Positions 1-10,979 are shown, numbered from the stretch's first letter. The stretch is 64,000 nt of DNA from Buddleja alternifolia (GCA_019426215.1 CM033402.1:36630657-36694656), one strand, 5' to 3'. Numbers and translations: made by a program. Notes: generated by a model not told the origin, from the sequence alone.

Positions 1-184
1 ACTATTTAACCTCACTATGTAAATAATCGATGATTCACATTCATTCATACATAATAAAATAATGATCACAAAATGAATGTTTTAAGTTGCCAATCTCCTG
101 AAATTTTGTAAAACTAGCATTTTGTGAATTTCAAGTTGAACAATCATAAAAGTTATTGACTATTTTTTTATCACTTACAACTCT

Positions 185-564
185 CACTACAAAAAAATTG
201 AGTATTGACAATGAAAGTATATGCTATGACTTAAAATCGTGATCTATAGTGGTCTAAGCTCACGGCTAGTTTGACCGTGGTAGATGTTTCATATAGTCAC
301 ACTAAAGTTGGCCGTGATGAAAAAGAATACCAACTATTTTAAGCTTTAACTAGCCATGGTGGAAAAAATGTTAACTTAACACTTTTTTACAATAGTTAAA
401 AGTCATGGTTTTTACAATGAACAAAACATTGACCATGGTAAATGTTTTGGCCATGCTTGTCGGCCAAAGCCATAGCAAAGCCGTGGTCAGTTGATTTTAA
501 ATATGGTAAAGAGACTTTTCACCATGACATATTGACATGGTCAATAATAATTTTTTTTGTAGTG
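185..564. mobile_element. CACTA-type miniature transposon, 380 bp
   Basis: The left end reads CACTACAAAAAAATTG and the right end is its inverted counterpart TTTTTTTTGTAGTG. A 3-bp direct repeat TCT flanks both ends (182-184 and 565-567), the TSD size expected for CACTA/En-Spm elements. The interior has no coding capacity but holds many short subterminal motifs of the type ccatggt and gccgtgg in both orientations, as is typical of CACTA ends that bind transposase. It must be mobilised in trans. Confidence 0.85.
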
Positions 565-567
565 TCT

Positions 568-1854
568 ATATATTAAGATGTTAGTACTCAAAATTAGGCA
601 TTTAATGATAAATTATTTAGGAAACCTTACTATGGAATATAGGAAAATGTTATTGCCATTTAAAATAGTATATTTCATCTATTTTGAAGAAGATTGTTTT
701 AATTTTCACGAGAATGTTGAGAAATGCCAAACACTAAAAACTACTCATATTTTAAGAATACAAATAATATTGTATTATTTAAAATTTTGAGGCTTTCCTT
801 TTACTTGTATATTTATTTTTCTTATATATATATATGAAGTATGATATTGGATTCTTCTAATTTCATATTAATAATATCTATATTAGTCTATGACTTCACA
901 AAGAGTTCATATGGATTATATTGTTTGATATCTTTAGTAAATATAGAATTACTAATGACTATTAATAATACTTTATATAACAGATATGGAGACTGGAAGC
1001 ATTGTTCTTTGGATTCAAAGATAATTTTTGTAACTCATGTAAAAAAGTTAAGAATGTAAAGATAGTTGAATCTAATGCTCGTTTAATTTCTCATTTAATC
1101 TCATTGATTATGTGAATCTTCAAAGATTACGTACATTGATGTAAGAAAAGATAATGACACACCAACCCAAATTCATTTAAAGCTACTTTTATGGATTTTT
1201 TTTACAAAAATTCTCATTTGATTGCTAATAAACTTATTCTTATTATAATGCTAGAGGGTATAGAAAGATGAATTTATCCATAAATATAAATTTTATATTC
1301 TTATCTTTCCGAGTAAGTTTTTTAGTTCAATTTTAAAAGTCAACGTAAGTAAAGCAAGCAAAATGAGATATGTTACCGACAACTCAACATTTTTCCCCCA
1401 TCAAATTTGATTTTTAAGTTCTCTCATGTTATAGAATTCATATGGAATATGGATTAGAATTTGTGACATATGATACAATTTATTTAAAGTTCATTCAAAA
1501 ATTTAGTGTTGCTCATTAGTGTAAAAAAGAAAAGAATTACTTAATTATTCCATGAAAAAATTATGGCAAAATAAAGGAAATTATTTACTACTTATATATA
1601 TATATATATTAATCATTTTTACAAAAATATCTAATTAAAAAGTAGATACAAAATTACTTATGAATATATACAATGAACAAATTAACTCATTTATTATAGT
1701 AGTGCATACAATAAACTAACATTAATTCTTTTAGAAGGGTAGATTAGATTAATTATTAATATATTTATTTACTCATAACATTCACATAATGATATTTTAG
1801 TCTCTACAAAAAAGTTAAAAAAGGTAAATCATCCCCTAACATCCACACTTTTAT
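568..1854. other. AT-rich intergenic stretch, no gene seen
   Basis: Strongly AT-rich sequence with short TA runs near 825-835 and 1595-1610. The open frames of 60-72 codons here lack any recognisable domain and look like chance ORFs in AT-rich DNA. Confidence 0.6.
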
Positions 1855-1855
1855 A

Positions 1856-1912
<57 letters not shown>
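1855..1912. repeat. (ATT)n microsatellite
   Basis: About 19 uninterrupted ATT units. It is a likely length-variable marker and has no coding role. Confidence 0.95.
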
Positions 1913-2400
1913 GATCATTGATCGAACATTATCAGACCCAATTTTAACTAGAAATTTTCTAGAATTCAAGCTCTATTCAAAGGAATGCTCCGTTACAATG
2001 TCTCACCAAGATATCAAACAAACTCGATTGTCCTTCTACCACATGAGTGATATAACAAATAGGCTGAAATGAAGACCTCTGTGTCAGAAGTAATGTGTGA
2101 GAATAATGTTATAATATAGCAAATCATCTCGGAGATGGATGGTTATCAACCTCTACTCCTCGGGCAGCCACCACCCCACTTAATGTTGGGTAAATTCTCT
2201 CAAACGATCAAAAACAAATTTGCAAATGAAAAATCGAAATGGGATATATATATATGCGTACCATTTAAAATACTATTTAAGAGCAATAGTTTTTCATTGT
2301 GCAAGTGCTTCTCAGGAAATATGATTGTTTACACAATTCAATCATATCTACTACAGAGGGACCTGAGACTCCACACTGTAGCGGAGGACGTTCATGGAGA
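1913..2400. other. Unassigned sequence left of the solo LTR
   Basis: No recognisable gene. The LTR at 2401-3913 abuts it on the right, and a LINE remnant lies beyond that LTR, so this could be the left part of the interrupted LINE; I found no convincing protein match. Confidence 0.3.
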
Positions 2401-3913
2401 TGATTGGTACGTGTCGAATGCACCAAAATATAATTACTATTCTCACAAGAATCTGTAGTACTCGTAAGTCCAGGTCGAACCCTGGAGACTGATTGATCAA
2501 ATAACAAAGGGGGTTTTGAAGATTTAATTAACTAAAATTGTAGAAAATAAATGTTTGAAAATTCAATTAATGGAAAATACGATTCAAGAGAAATTCAACC
2601 CTTAATTCACACATTGATCATAGACACCTAAATTACAATTCACTCATTGATTACTTAGCCAAGAATCTAAATAACCAGCTATCTAGATCCCTATAATCTT
2701 CCTTATATCATTAATCAAAGCCCAGCACCCGATTAAATTCTTATTATTAACTGATTCGGTATGAAGCAATCCTAATCAAATTAATAACAACATAACGAAT
2801 TAGAAGCGACTAAGGATAAACAATAGTTTAAGCAAGCGCCAACTATTTAATTTACTCCAATGTTTCCCTTAGGTTATCAACGAAAATTGGGAACCTAATC
2901 ATGAAAACCTAATTGCTACATGCACAAATCAAACATAACAATTACGGATTATGAAGACTTGTTAGCAAACAATTGACATATATAATCAACTAATATGCAT
3001 CTTAGATAATCATATACACAATTGTAAGAATTGAAATCAAGAAACAAAAAATAATCAAACTGTGAATAGATTAAAATAAAAGCTTCGTGTCTCACAATGT
3101 ATGAATTAATTGGAATTCTCTTGAATCGAAATAAAAACTTAGCTAATAATAATTGTAAGCATAAAACTTAAAAATACTATTTTTCTAACTCTCTTCTCCT
3201 TGTTTTTTTTTCTTCTTTGTTGTTTTTTTCTTGTTTTTTTGTTGTTCTACTTCAACTCTTGCAAGACATATATATAGGCAATGAAAAGATGACATAATCA
3301 TAGAGAGAATATATTCTCTCTTCCTTTATCAAGACATGGAGAATATATTCTTCCCTTTAACATCAAAGCATGGAGAATATATTCTTCTCTTTAACATCAA
3401 AGCATGGAGAATATATTCTTCCCTTTACATTCTGATTTGTCGCCTCTACTTCATCGAATCTGACTTTGACTCCTTCTAGAAATTTGTAGCTTTATGTGTT
3501 AGCTTTCATTTCCTACTGGCCTTGACTGAATCCAAGACACATAACTCTAGTTATGAATTTTTCACCAAAGCTGCGCATTCCAGTCCAGTCCAGAACAGAA
3601 ATCTTCATTAAATTCTTCAACACTTTCGAGCCCTTTAACTTCCGAACTGAGTCTGGACTTCTTCATAAGAAATATAGGCCTTTGTCTTAGCTTTCCAACT
3701 AGATAAAATTCAATAGAAACTAATGTTTGCATCTCCAGATATATCAGTATTTCCGAAACATTGTCAAATCTGTCATTTTGATTGAAATTGATATTTTGCA
3801 CTTCAAATATTGCCCAAATCACAAAATGAGATAAAATCAATTCCAATGGCCATATAATCACAATAAAATGCTAAAGATAGAGGTAATAAAATATATAAAT
3901 ATTGCATTTATCA
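2401..3913 (-). mobile_element. Ty3-gypsy solo LTR (TGATAA start), minus strand
   Basis: Read on the minus strand it starts TGATAAATGCAATATTT at 3913 and ends ...CGACACGTACCAATCA at 2401. The minus-strand end contains the sequence around 'ccagggttcgacctgg', and the start class matches two other LTRs in this window (10980 and 62592), so I assign it to the same broad Ty3-gypsy (Tat-like) group. No gag-pol lies beside it, so it is a solo LTR or an isolated fragment. Flanking bases do not form a clean 5-bp TSD (ggaga versus atgat), which suggests age or ectopic recombination. It carries the 34-bp tandem repeats at 3335-3436. Confidence 0.6.
3335..3436. repeat. 34-bp tandem repeat, three copies, inside LTR
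   Basis: Unit begins catggagaatatattctt and recurs at 3335, 3369 and 3403, with a single c/t change in the second unit and a divergent end in the third. It lies in the promoter-side half of the minus-strand LTR, where tandem enhancer-like repeats are common. Confidence 0.85.
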
Positions 3914-5035
3914 ATGATCCCTCCACATATGATTAAGCTATGGTGGACGTCGATGCTTCAAGATGACTAGAAGTAATGGAAACAGAGATGGATTCCACGC
4001 AATCGAACTAAGTCTGGACTTGCTTTACAGATTTGAATATGCGTATAGAAATGACCACCTGTGGGATATAATCTTCCGCTGTGTATTTTTTGGGCAACCC
4101 AACAACAGCATCTTGACGACTCAGTACCTTCATACCAGACAATAACTACACTAGCCCACATGCACGTTATGTGGAGCGCTAAAAAAAACTTCATTCCACC
4201 TGCTATTTGAATGCCCACTCTTTACACCAATCCACAATAAGATCCACTCCATGAATACCACTACAAATACAACAAATTTACTTCTCCAGAACATGCACCC
4301 CCAATATCAACAGATCAATGCCTTATCAAACTCTACTCCTTTTGGTGCATCTGGCACGCTAGAAATAAGGCCATCTTTCAAAATGCCCCCATCAATAACT
4401 GGATCATTTACCGAAAAATCTTGACCCAACTTTCACACCATAATCTTAGGCATTCGGTCTCCTCTGCAAGTCTTATCGCTGAAATGGTCACCACCTACAA
4501 CCAACTGGCATAAACTAAATATTGATGATTTTTTCTTAGGTAACCCTGGTCCGGAAGGCATAGGAGTAATCATAAGGGATCAATGGGTGTTTTTGTTGCT
4601 GGCTTTTCTATTCACAAACAATGTTGCACAAACATGGGCCGCGAAAACTGGTATACAATTTGTAGCTAACCTAAATTTGAAGAATCTGATTGTTAACATT
4701 GACTCTGTTATTTTGTTGCATGTTTTGACTTGTAGGATGACGCAGGACCCAGGGATGTTCATTTTTCTCCAGAGCTGCCAGAGGTACTGGACCGAGCTCC
4801 AGGACATGCAAACCCACTTTTGTTACCATGTTGTAAATATGGTGGCAGACCACTTGAAGAAAGCTTTTAGTTGGATCAGGCAGACTACTACTATACGTGC
4901 CCAGATTTTTTGGCCAGTTTTTTTAGTAGGAGCCTTGTGCCCACTGTACATAAGTTTGTGTCTCAGGGTCACCTTTGTATAAAGTCTTGTACTCTATTCT
5001 GATATAATGTAAATATGTGTCTGTTAAAAAAAAAT
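3914..5035 (+). pseudogene. LINE ORF2 C-terminal remnant (zf-RVT and RNase H-like)
   Basis: Conceptual translation in shifting plus-strand frames gives the zinc-finger-like block after the RT of plant LINEs: a CxxC (CTLCG) near 4165 followed by HLLFECPLF near 4205. Next comes 'WHARNKAIFQ' near 4355 and then an RNase H-like stretch with 'GPEGIGVIIRD' near 4550 and 'NLNLKNLIVNIDS' near 4670. Several stops and frameshifts break it. It ends in a short A run (about 5028-5036), consistent with a LINE 3' tail. The 131-residue open frame at 4587-4982 is only its longest surviving piece. Confidence 0.7.
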
Positions 5036-6040
5036 TAACGGGCGTAAAAAGTGAACATATCCAATGATATAAATAACCATAGTGGGTGAGTCAGTTGAAT
5101 TCAAAGTTCATAACCTGTTATATGTGACTGTATATATTTTTATTTCCTACATTATATTAAGTTAACTCATTGTTCATACTTTTGCATTCAATTCATTCAA
5201 CTTTTCATATTTGTCTAGTCTTTCGTATCGTAGGTGGGTCCAATTTATACTGAGCACGTTATTCCACTCAAGTGAAAGTAAAAAAAAAAACATAAAAATA
5301 GAATATAGACTCCAATTGAAAAAGGTGGTCTCTCTTATTTGATTTGTTACTAAAAAAAGATGAATGCTGTATATACAATATAAGAGGAAGAGGATAAGAA
5401 GGAATAGTAGTATAAAGTAGTAGTTAATACTAATTTTTATTATCTATGTAATACTAGTAGTTTGTGGTGTAATAACAATTTATTATTTTATCAAATGATT
5501 TCAAGTCGAAGTTGTTTTTATTACAAACACTAATAATGTAAAATTATAAAATTAAGAATTAAACTAATTCATGCGTTTCAAAGTCACTCTCTCAATCATG
5601 TTATTTCATACAAAACAATTTTTATTTCCAATGCACATCTCACGTATTTGTTTAATTTCATTAAATACTAGGTCGTTTGTAATTCCTCCCTCAGGTAATT
5701 TTCTCAGTGTCAGCTCATCCTCACTCTTCTCATACATTAGCTCTGTCTAGCAATCACTAACACGTTCTTTGTGGATCTATTTTCCAAGCAATCCATTTAG
5801 TGTTATGCATTTGCCCTTTTTAGCAAACTTTCAATCTTGAGTATGTTGAATTGTTGATGAATTTCACATCTTTCATTTATCGTTCCAAGTACTTCTAGAG
5901 TAACACATTTATGATTTATCTTCATTTCTCTTAAGGATATCTCCCTAAAGGACGCTTTGGATCGGTAGTAATCACTAGTGATAGGGTAAAAATAGGGGAA
6001 GGACAAATGAATTGTGATGCCTATATTAAATCAATTGATT
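5036..6040. other. AT-rich intergenic DNA, no gene seen
   Basis: No open frame with a recognisable domain and no clear terminal repeats. Confidence 0.5.
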
Positions 6041-6548
6041 TGTCATGGTAGAGCCCCACATATGGAGGTTCCAAAAGATTCAACTTTCTACAACGGCAAA
6101 TATATATAGAGGTGTAGGAATATTGTGGAACATTTTTAAAAGATGTGTAGAAGATTCTTAAAAGGTGTAGGAATTGTGTAGGAAGAGTGTAGAGATATTC
6201 TAGAAGTTCTCTAGAAAGTATGTAAAAAAATCCCTTGTAAATATCTAGGTAGAATACTCTAGATAGTAAACTCTAGCCATTAGATTAAATTAAGCTCCAC
6301 CGTCCATTTAGGAGGTGGCCTAGTATAAATAGGAGGTAGGAATCATTTGTAAGTTCATCTAAGAAATTTAAAAGCAATACAAGTACTTATATCTTCATTC
6401 AAAGCTTTCTTGTAATCTATTGTCGAATTCCCTTTTCACACACGAGCACTTGGGTGATTGTTGAGGCTGCGTTAACACAATCTTGCAAAAGATGGGTCGA
6501 GAAGCTTAGTGCCGCACGGGCCGTTACTACAAGAGTAAGTCTGTGACA
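6041..6548 (+). repeat. Left LTR of small retroelement
   Basis: 508 bp, TGTCA...TGACA ends. It holds a run of tctaga-rich motifs, a TATA-like tagtataaatagg at about 6331 and the conserved 3' segment with cacacgagcacttgggtg at about 6440. Confidence 0.6.
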
Positions 6549-6982
6549 ACACGAACCTTACTCGAGCTTTGGATCCACGTCCATAATAGAAAGGAGTATG
6601 CCCGCGTGTTTCAACGAAAATACCCAAAAAAAACTAATTTAGCTCAACATAAGATGGGTATCTACCAAATAAAAATTGCATTCCTGTAGGAAAAATGGCT
6701 GGAAAAAAATCATCTAGACAAGTGACTCGTCATAACATTGACATGTTAGACAAGATGTGCAAGGAACAGAGGCTCGGTAGGCGATAAACAAGTCGTGGAG
6801 GAGTTGAACAGCCGGGAAAGGGGCGTGGGGCCATCATGCCAAATTTTCTTATTGGTGCACAAAACCTCCCTCTAGAAGCTCGTGGAATTGCTGTAGATGC
6901 TGCTGAGCTTGATGCTGCTGCCGGAATCACTATGGATGCCATTGCTGGAATCGCCACAGATGATGCTATTGAGGAAGCTGCT

Positions 6983-7609
6983 TGTCATGTGTCGACAGTT
7001 TGAAATATTTTGAAACGATTGGAACGTGTCAATTTACTCGTAGATGAGAGTCAGGAGGTATTGAAATATTATGGAGAAGTTTGCAAGATTCTGGAAAGAT
7101 CTAGAACACTCTAGAAGTATGTCGATCCTTACGAAAGGTTCTAGAATTGTGCAGGATGTTCTAGCTTATTCTAGATAGTAGTAGAATATCGTAGAGATGT
7201 GGACCTCTCTAGAAATATATTGATATAATAAAACGTTTTTAGGATAGAGAATATCCTAATGAATATTCTTGAAGAACTATAGAGAGTCACTCCCATTCGC
7301 AGGATTACTTAGATCTCCACCATCCATTAAGTAGGCAAATTAGTATAGATAAGAATTGTGGTGTCATTTATAACCAACCTAGTGTAGAAATAAGTGTTGT
7401 ATGAGTAATTGAGAGTAATAATATGGTATTCTCTCAACCTCTATTATTGTGTTCTCCCCTTCAAATTTCTTATTCTCTGCTGCCAAATTCCATTTTCACA
7501 CACGAGCACGTGGGTGATTGTCAAGGCTGAATTAGCACACTCTCGCAAGAAGTGGATTGGAGAGCTAAGTGCCGCACGAGACGTCAATATCGAGGCTAAG
7601 TTCGTGACA
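6983..7609 (+). repeat. Right LTR of small retroelement
   Basis: Starts TGTCATGTGTCG and ends TTCGTGACA. It is about 120 bp longer than the left LTR and clearly diverged, but shares the tctaga-rich part, the ccaccatccattaagtagg block (left copy ccaccgtccatttaggagg) and the cacacgagcacgtgggtg segment. Confidence 0.55.
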
Positions 7610-7700
7610 TGATGTTGGAATCACCAATGAGGATGCTGCGGTTGGGATCACCGTTGAGGGGGCCAGAATGGCTGGTCATGCTTGAATGGTATGGTGGAGT
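7610..7700 (+). repeat. Duplicate of internal sequence beyond the right LTR
   Basis: Translation gives a GITNEDAAVGITVEGA-type string that resembles the end of the interior at 6900-6980 (AAAGITMDAIAGIATDD). It is followed by 'tggtcatgcttg', which resembles the start of an LTR. This implies a tandem LTR-interior-LTR-interior arrangement. Confidence 0.4.
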
Positions 7701-7789
7701 AGATATTTTCTATGGACATACTTGATATATTCATTAGGAGTTGTTGATGTTGGTGTTTTCTAAGGATTTGATTCAGTTCGTTATTGATT

Positions 7790-8100
7790 AGGATTATGAT
7801 TTAATCATACTTGGTGCGTAACTCTATTGATCAAAATTCATGTGAGTGGAAATTCGATACCCTAAATAGGTTTTTTCACCCAAATATTGTTACCAAAATT
7901 CTTAAAATTCGCATTTCTCCTCGTGAGGAATCCGGGAGGATCCTTTGGACACCCTCCAAGAATGGTAAATTCGCTGTCTCTAACTTATATCTGTTGGAGT
8001 TTTATGAGCATTTTTCGGTTAACAAAAAGAGGAAAGCTTATTTTTGGAAAGGAAAGTTACTTATGATCGTCTCAAGTTACACCCTCCAATTCACTTTTTA
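7790..8100 (+). pseudogene. LINE ORF2 fragment upstream of the zf-RVT region
   Basis: The frame at 7811-8098 contains 'ILKIRIS' followed by 'RILWTPSKNGKFAVSNLY', the linker typical of plant LINE ORF2 between RT and zf-RVT; the homologous stretch in the LINE at 16110-16210 reads 'LIWTPTSSGKFSVKSVY'. It is 5'-truncated, has a frameshift near 8055, and is cut off from the related piece at 9855 by younger insertions. Confidence 0.65.
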
Positions 8101-8315
8101 AATTTAGTGTAAATGAACTACATGGTGATGGGGGTAATAATTAACCCCGATTTAGCTAGATGAGTTAATTAAATTAAAAAGTTGTTAATATAATTACCTT
8201 GAACCTGGAAATTTTGTGTAATAAAGAAAAATTCTCAAATACACTGAGTGTTTAAATATCTAAAATCCATGACGAAGCCACAACATCACTGGATGACAGT
8301 AGATAATGATGTGGC
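8101..8315. other. Unassigned AT-rich segment between LINE fragment and hAT
   Basis: No gene or clear repeat structure. It may be part of a further insertion, because the LINE reading stops at its left edge. Confidence 0.35.
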
Positions 8316-9112
8316 CAGGGACAAATCTAGGAATGAACGGTTGGGGAGGGGGGGGGGCAGATTACCACTAAAGTAATTTTTTTGGCAATATTTGTTTGTA
8401 AATATTCAAATTTAATTTAGTTAATAGATAAATGAAATATTTGAAAAAAGAAAAACAATACTAAGTTCAAAAAAATTTATAGTAGTTTCGAAATATATAA
8501 GCAATTCTTAGAAAGTTTATCGATATTGTCTTTCATGTCATAAAATTCATCTATTACTTATTTATTAACTATATAAAGTTTCTCTATATTTTTAATTCTA
8601 CTTGACTCTATCTCATTTTATTTGAAATTAGCGACTTTGTCTAGTTTATTCTTAGCTACAAGCAATTAGTTAAAAATAAATAAAAATACTTTGTTCAACA
8701 CAAGTCACTATACAATTAATTAACATAAAAAGTCAACATTTCCCAAATCACACAAGAAATAAATAAAGAACCCATGAAAAACCAACCAAATCCCCCTAAC
8801 TTTCTTCGCCTGCACTGTGCTCATTCCCAAACTAAAATTTGTGTAAGGATTCTATTTAAACAAAAAGTACATACAATGAGGGTAGGAGGAATCGAACTCT
8901 TGACCTCCTTCTGGCCTAAGCCAAAATATAAGTCCATTACCAACTGGACAACAATTTCTATTGGTCATCAATGCAACATAATCTTTAATCATATCTTTGT
9001 GGGGATTGGGGGGGGGGGGGGGGGCATAACGTAATTATACACATATCCTAAAAAAAATTGAAGTCTCGAGGGGGCCGGGGTCCCCTCAGCCCCCCCCCCA
9101 AATCCGTCCCTG
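8316..9112 (-). mobile_element. Non-autonomous hAT transposon with internal tRNA-like segment
   Basis: Ends are CAGGGACAAATCTAGG and the inverted AAATCCGTCCCTG. A perfect 8-bp TSD gatgtggc flanks it (8308-8315 and 9113-9120), diagnostic of hAT elements. Both ends carry G/C homopolymer tracts. The right end with 'gaagtctcgaggggg' matches the left end of the element at 55462-56199 in reverse complement, so the two are the same family in opposite orientation. No transposase is encoded. It contains a tRNA-like stretch at 8880-8955 on the minus strand. Confidence 0.88.
8880..8955 (-). other. tRNA-like segment with A-box and B-box matches inside hAT
   Basis: On the minus strand, TTGTCCAGTTGG (8940-8951) resembles a degenerate A box and GTTCGATTCC (8888-8897) is a good B box, separated by roughly 42 bp as in tRNA genes. 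The T-arm can be drawn around GTTCGATTCC; the acceptor stem is poor. I do not call it a functional tRNA. It lies about 155-230 bp from the same element end as the tRNA-like segment of the sister element at 55611-55700. Confidence 0.6.
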
Positions 9113-9334
9113 GATGTGGCTTTATCCCAATCTTTTGGTGTTTGAACACCTGGTGCATTTAAATATTTTTGTGTAATAACCGCAATAGTGCTGCTTTTGT
9201 TTACCTTCATAAAATAGTAGCGTGTGAGATAGACACGTAATACACATTAGAACCATTGTACGATAGCATGTCAACATAGAAGGTCCATTTCTTGGAAAAT
9301 ATATTGAGTTTTGAGACTTTTATTTGTTACATAT

Positions 9335-9572
9335 GAGGGTGTTTGGCAAAGGTTATTTTAAAGAGTTTATAAACTTTTTGTGCTTATAATATGTTTTTGG
9401 AACTTATAAGCTCTTCAGCTTATAAGATCTTAAAAATAAGTTGGGGTTCCCTTACTTATTTTTTAAGAGCTTATAAGCTCCAAACATCTTATTTTAAGAG
9501 CTTATAAGTTGTTTCACTAAAAAATGTACCAAACACTTAATAAGAACTTATAAGCTCTGAAAGTCAAAATTC
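9335..9572. mobile_element. MITE-like repeat, GAGGGTGTTTGGC family, first copy
   Basis: Starts GAGGGTGTTTGGCAAAGG and contains repeated palindromic agcttataagct motifs. Toward its right end it has 'accaaacactt', the inverse of the start. It lies head-to-tail with a second copy at 9573. No clear TSD was found. Confidence 0.55.
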
Positions 9573-9850
9573 GAGGGTGTTTGGCTAAGCTTATCCAAAA
9601 CATCTTATAAGCTCCTATATCTTTTAAGATGTTTTAGGAGCTTATAAGTTGTAACATCTTATAAGATATTTAAAAAAAGAAGGGGTTGAGTTACTTTTTA
9701 AAAAACAGTTTATAAGGCCCTAACATCTTATTTTTTGGTCTTATAAGTTGTTTTCTTAAAAAAATTACCAAATAAATTTATAGAGCTTTTAAGCTCTAAA
9801 ACATCTTATAAGATGTTCAGAGGAGCTTATAAGCTTAGCTAAACACCTTC
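9573..9850. mobile_element. MITE, GAGGGTGTTTGGC family, second copy
   Basis: The left end GAGGGTGTTTGGCTAAGCTT and right end AAGCTTAGCTAAACACCTTC are near-perfect inverted repeats of about 22 bp, continuing more loosely inward. The interior is full of agcttataag palindromes and would fold into a hairpin. It sits directly after the first copy and just before a LINE fragment. Confidence 0.7.
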
Positions 9851-9854
9851 ATTA

Positions 9855-10975
9855 GGTGTGGAGTGGAGTGTGACCTGGTATAGTTCGTGATTCCTCGTCA
9901 AGTGCACTTTCCCTTCTAAGATCCACTCTCTCCTTTGGCATGTGAATATCCATGATCGTTTTAAGATTTTCATTTGGCGCATCTTGCATAAAGCTCTCCT
10001 TACCCATGTAGCCATTGATCGTTTCATTGACTTGGAGGATCCTTTTTGCCTTTTCTACCTCGAGACCATTGAAACAGATTTTCACATCTTCATCGAGTGC
10101 CCATTGGTTCGTCGGCTTTGGTGGGGATCTAAATGGAACTTTCGCCCCCAAGATGTTAATGTCTATTCTCTTGAATCTTGGTTTCTCATTCCCCTTGACC
10201 CGAAAAGAGGCCTTTTCATCTCAGATTTGGATAGGGAAGATTTTCTACATTTTTCGCTTTGTTTTATGGACCTTATCTGGAAAGCTCGTAATCACATTAT
10301 TCATGATAATGTTCCTTTGCAGGAGTTCCTCTTCTTGAAACAGGTTAGCAAGGTGGCAATCGAACATTCGTTGGCTCAAGCTTCTAAGAAAATGGCCAGT
10401 TCTATTTCTAATTCCTCCCCTGCTTGGAAAAAGCCCCCTCCTCAATGGACAAAAGCCAACTGCTGCTGCCACTTTCAGAATGATTCTGCTTTCTTAGCAT
10501 GGATTTTTAGCGACTCTAATAGATCTTTCTTGGGTGCCTCGGCTGCTCACAAGGTCCCAAACTCTTTCATCCAATCTGATATTGAGTGTTTATTTGAAAC
10601 GATGAAAGAAGCAAGCGGTCTCAATCTTCATCGAGTAATCTTTGAGTCTGTTAGTGAGGCTGCCATTAGAATGTTGTTAGGGCCTATTGATGTTGTTGAT
10701 TGTGATTGCGCCCCTCTGGTCGCTCAAGCCAAGCGTTTGTTTTTGCAAAGACCTTTTTGGAATGTCAAACCCATCCGGTCCTCTGCTAATGCAATGACCC
10801 AAGCTCTTGCTTTTTGGGCATTCCACTCGAATTGGATGGGTTCTTTTGATTTACATTTAATCAATGTTGTTGTTTTGTTCCATCCCAGAACTTTGAACAA
10901 TGGAGGCTGTAATGTTGTTTACCTGCTTTGTAGTTTATTAATGTAACCTTTTATTTTTTTTAAAAAAAGATTTTG
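9855..10975 (+). pseudogene. LINE ORF2 C-terminus: zf-RVT and RNase H-like domain
   Basis: A 334-codon frame (9942-10946) begins inside the conserved 'NIHDRFKIFIWRILHKALLT' motif of plant LINE zf-RVT regions. It continues with 'FIECPLVRRLWW' near residue 52, 'FMDLIWKARNHIIH' near residue 108, then a degenerate RNase H-like half ending 'SSANAMTQALAFWAFHSNW'. It is the same family as the LINE at 12463-17328 (compare 'LDCSFVRRVWW' and 'LIDAIWKVWNNLIHNG'). The frame is open, but it is a 3' fragment without the RT, not a host gene. It ends at a T/A-rich tail before the gypsy LTR. Confidence 0.8.
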
Positions 10976-10979
10976 GGAC

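Larger units (their letters stand above)
6041..7609 (+). mobile_element. Small two-LTR retroelement (non-autonomous)
   Basis: Two related direct repeats, 6041-6548 and about 6983-7609, each begin TGTCATG and end GTGACA. Each contains a TATA-like block (tagtataaatagg in the first, tagtatagataag in the second) and share the 3' segments 'cacacgagcac' and 'aagtgccgcacg'. Flanks are tgatt on the left and tgatg on the right, an imperfect 5-bp TSD. The interior is only about 430 bp and has a broken gag-like frame from 6694 (MAGKKSSRQVTRHNID, then a stop near 6787). The LTR shape suggests Ty3-gypsy origin, but no pol remains, so the lineage is uncertain. A second copy of internal sequence follows the right LTR. 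Confidence 0.6.

Noticed and set aside
13..45. Palindromic-looking AT-rich start of the window as a replication or attachment site
   Set aside because: There is no repeated motif or context beyond AT richness.
2455..2490. tRNA T-arm-like 'ccaggtcgaaccctgg'
   Set aside because: It lies within the terminal block of the minus-strand gypsy LTR, and no A box or cloverleaf surrounds it.
9942..10946. A 334-codon open frame as a host gene
   Set aside because: Its translation is the C-terminal part of a LINE ORF2 (zf-RVT and RNase H-like), homologous to the LINE at 16.2-17.2 kb; it starts inside a domain.
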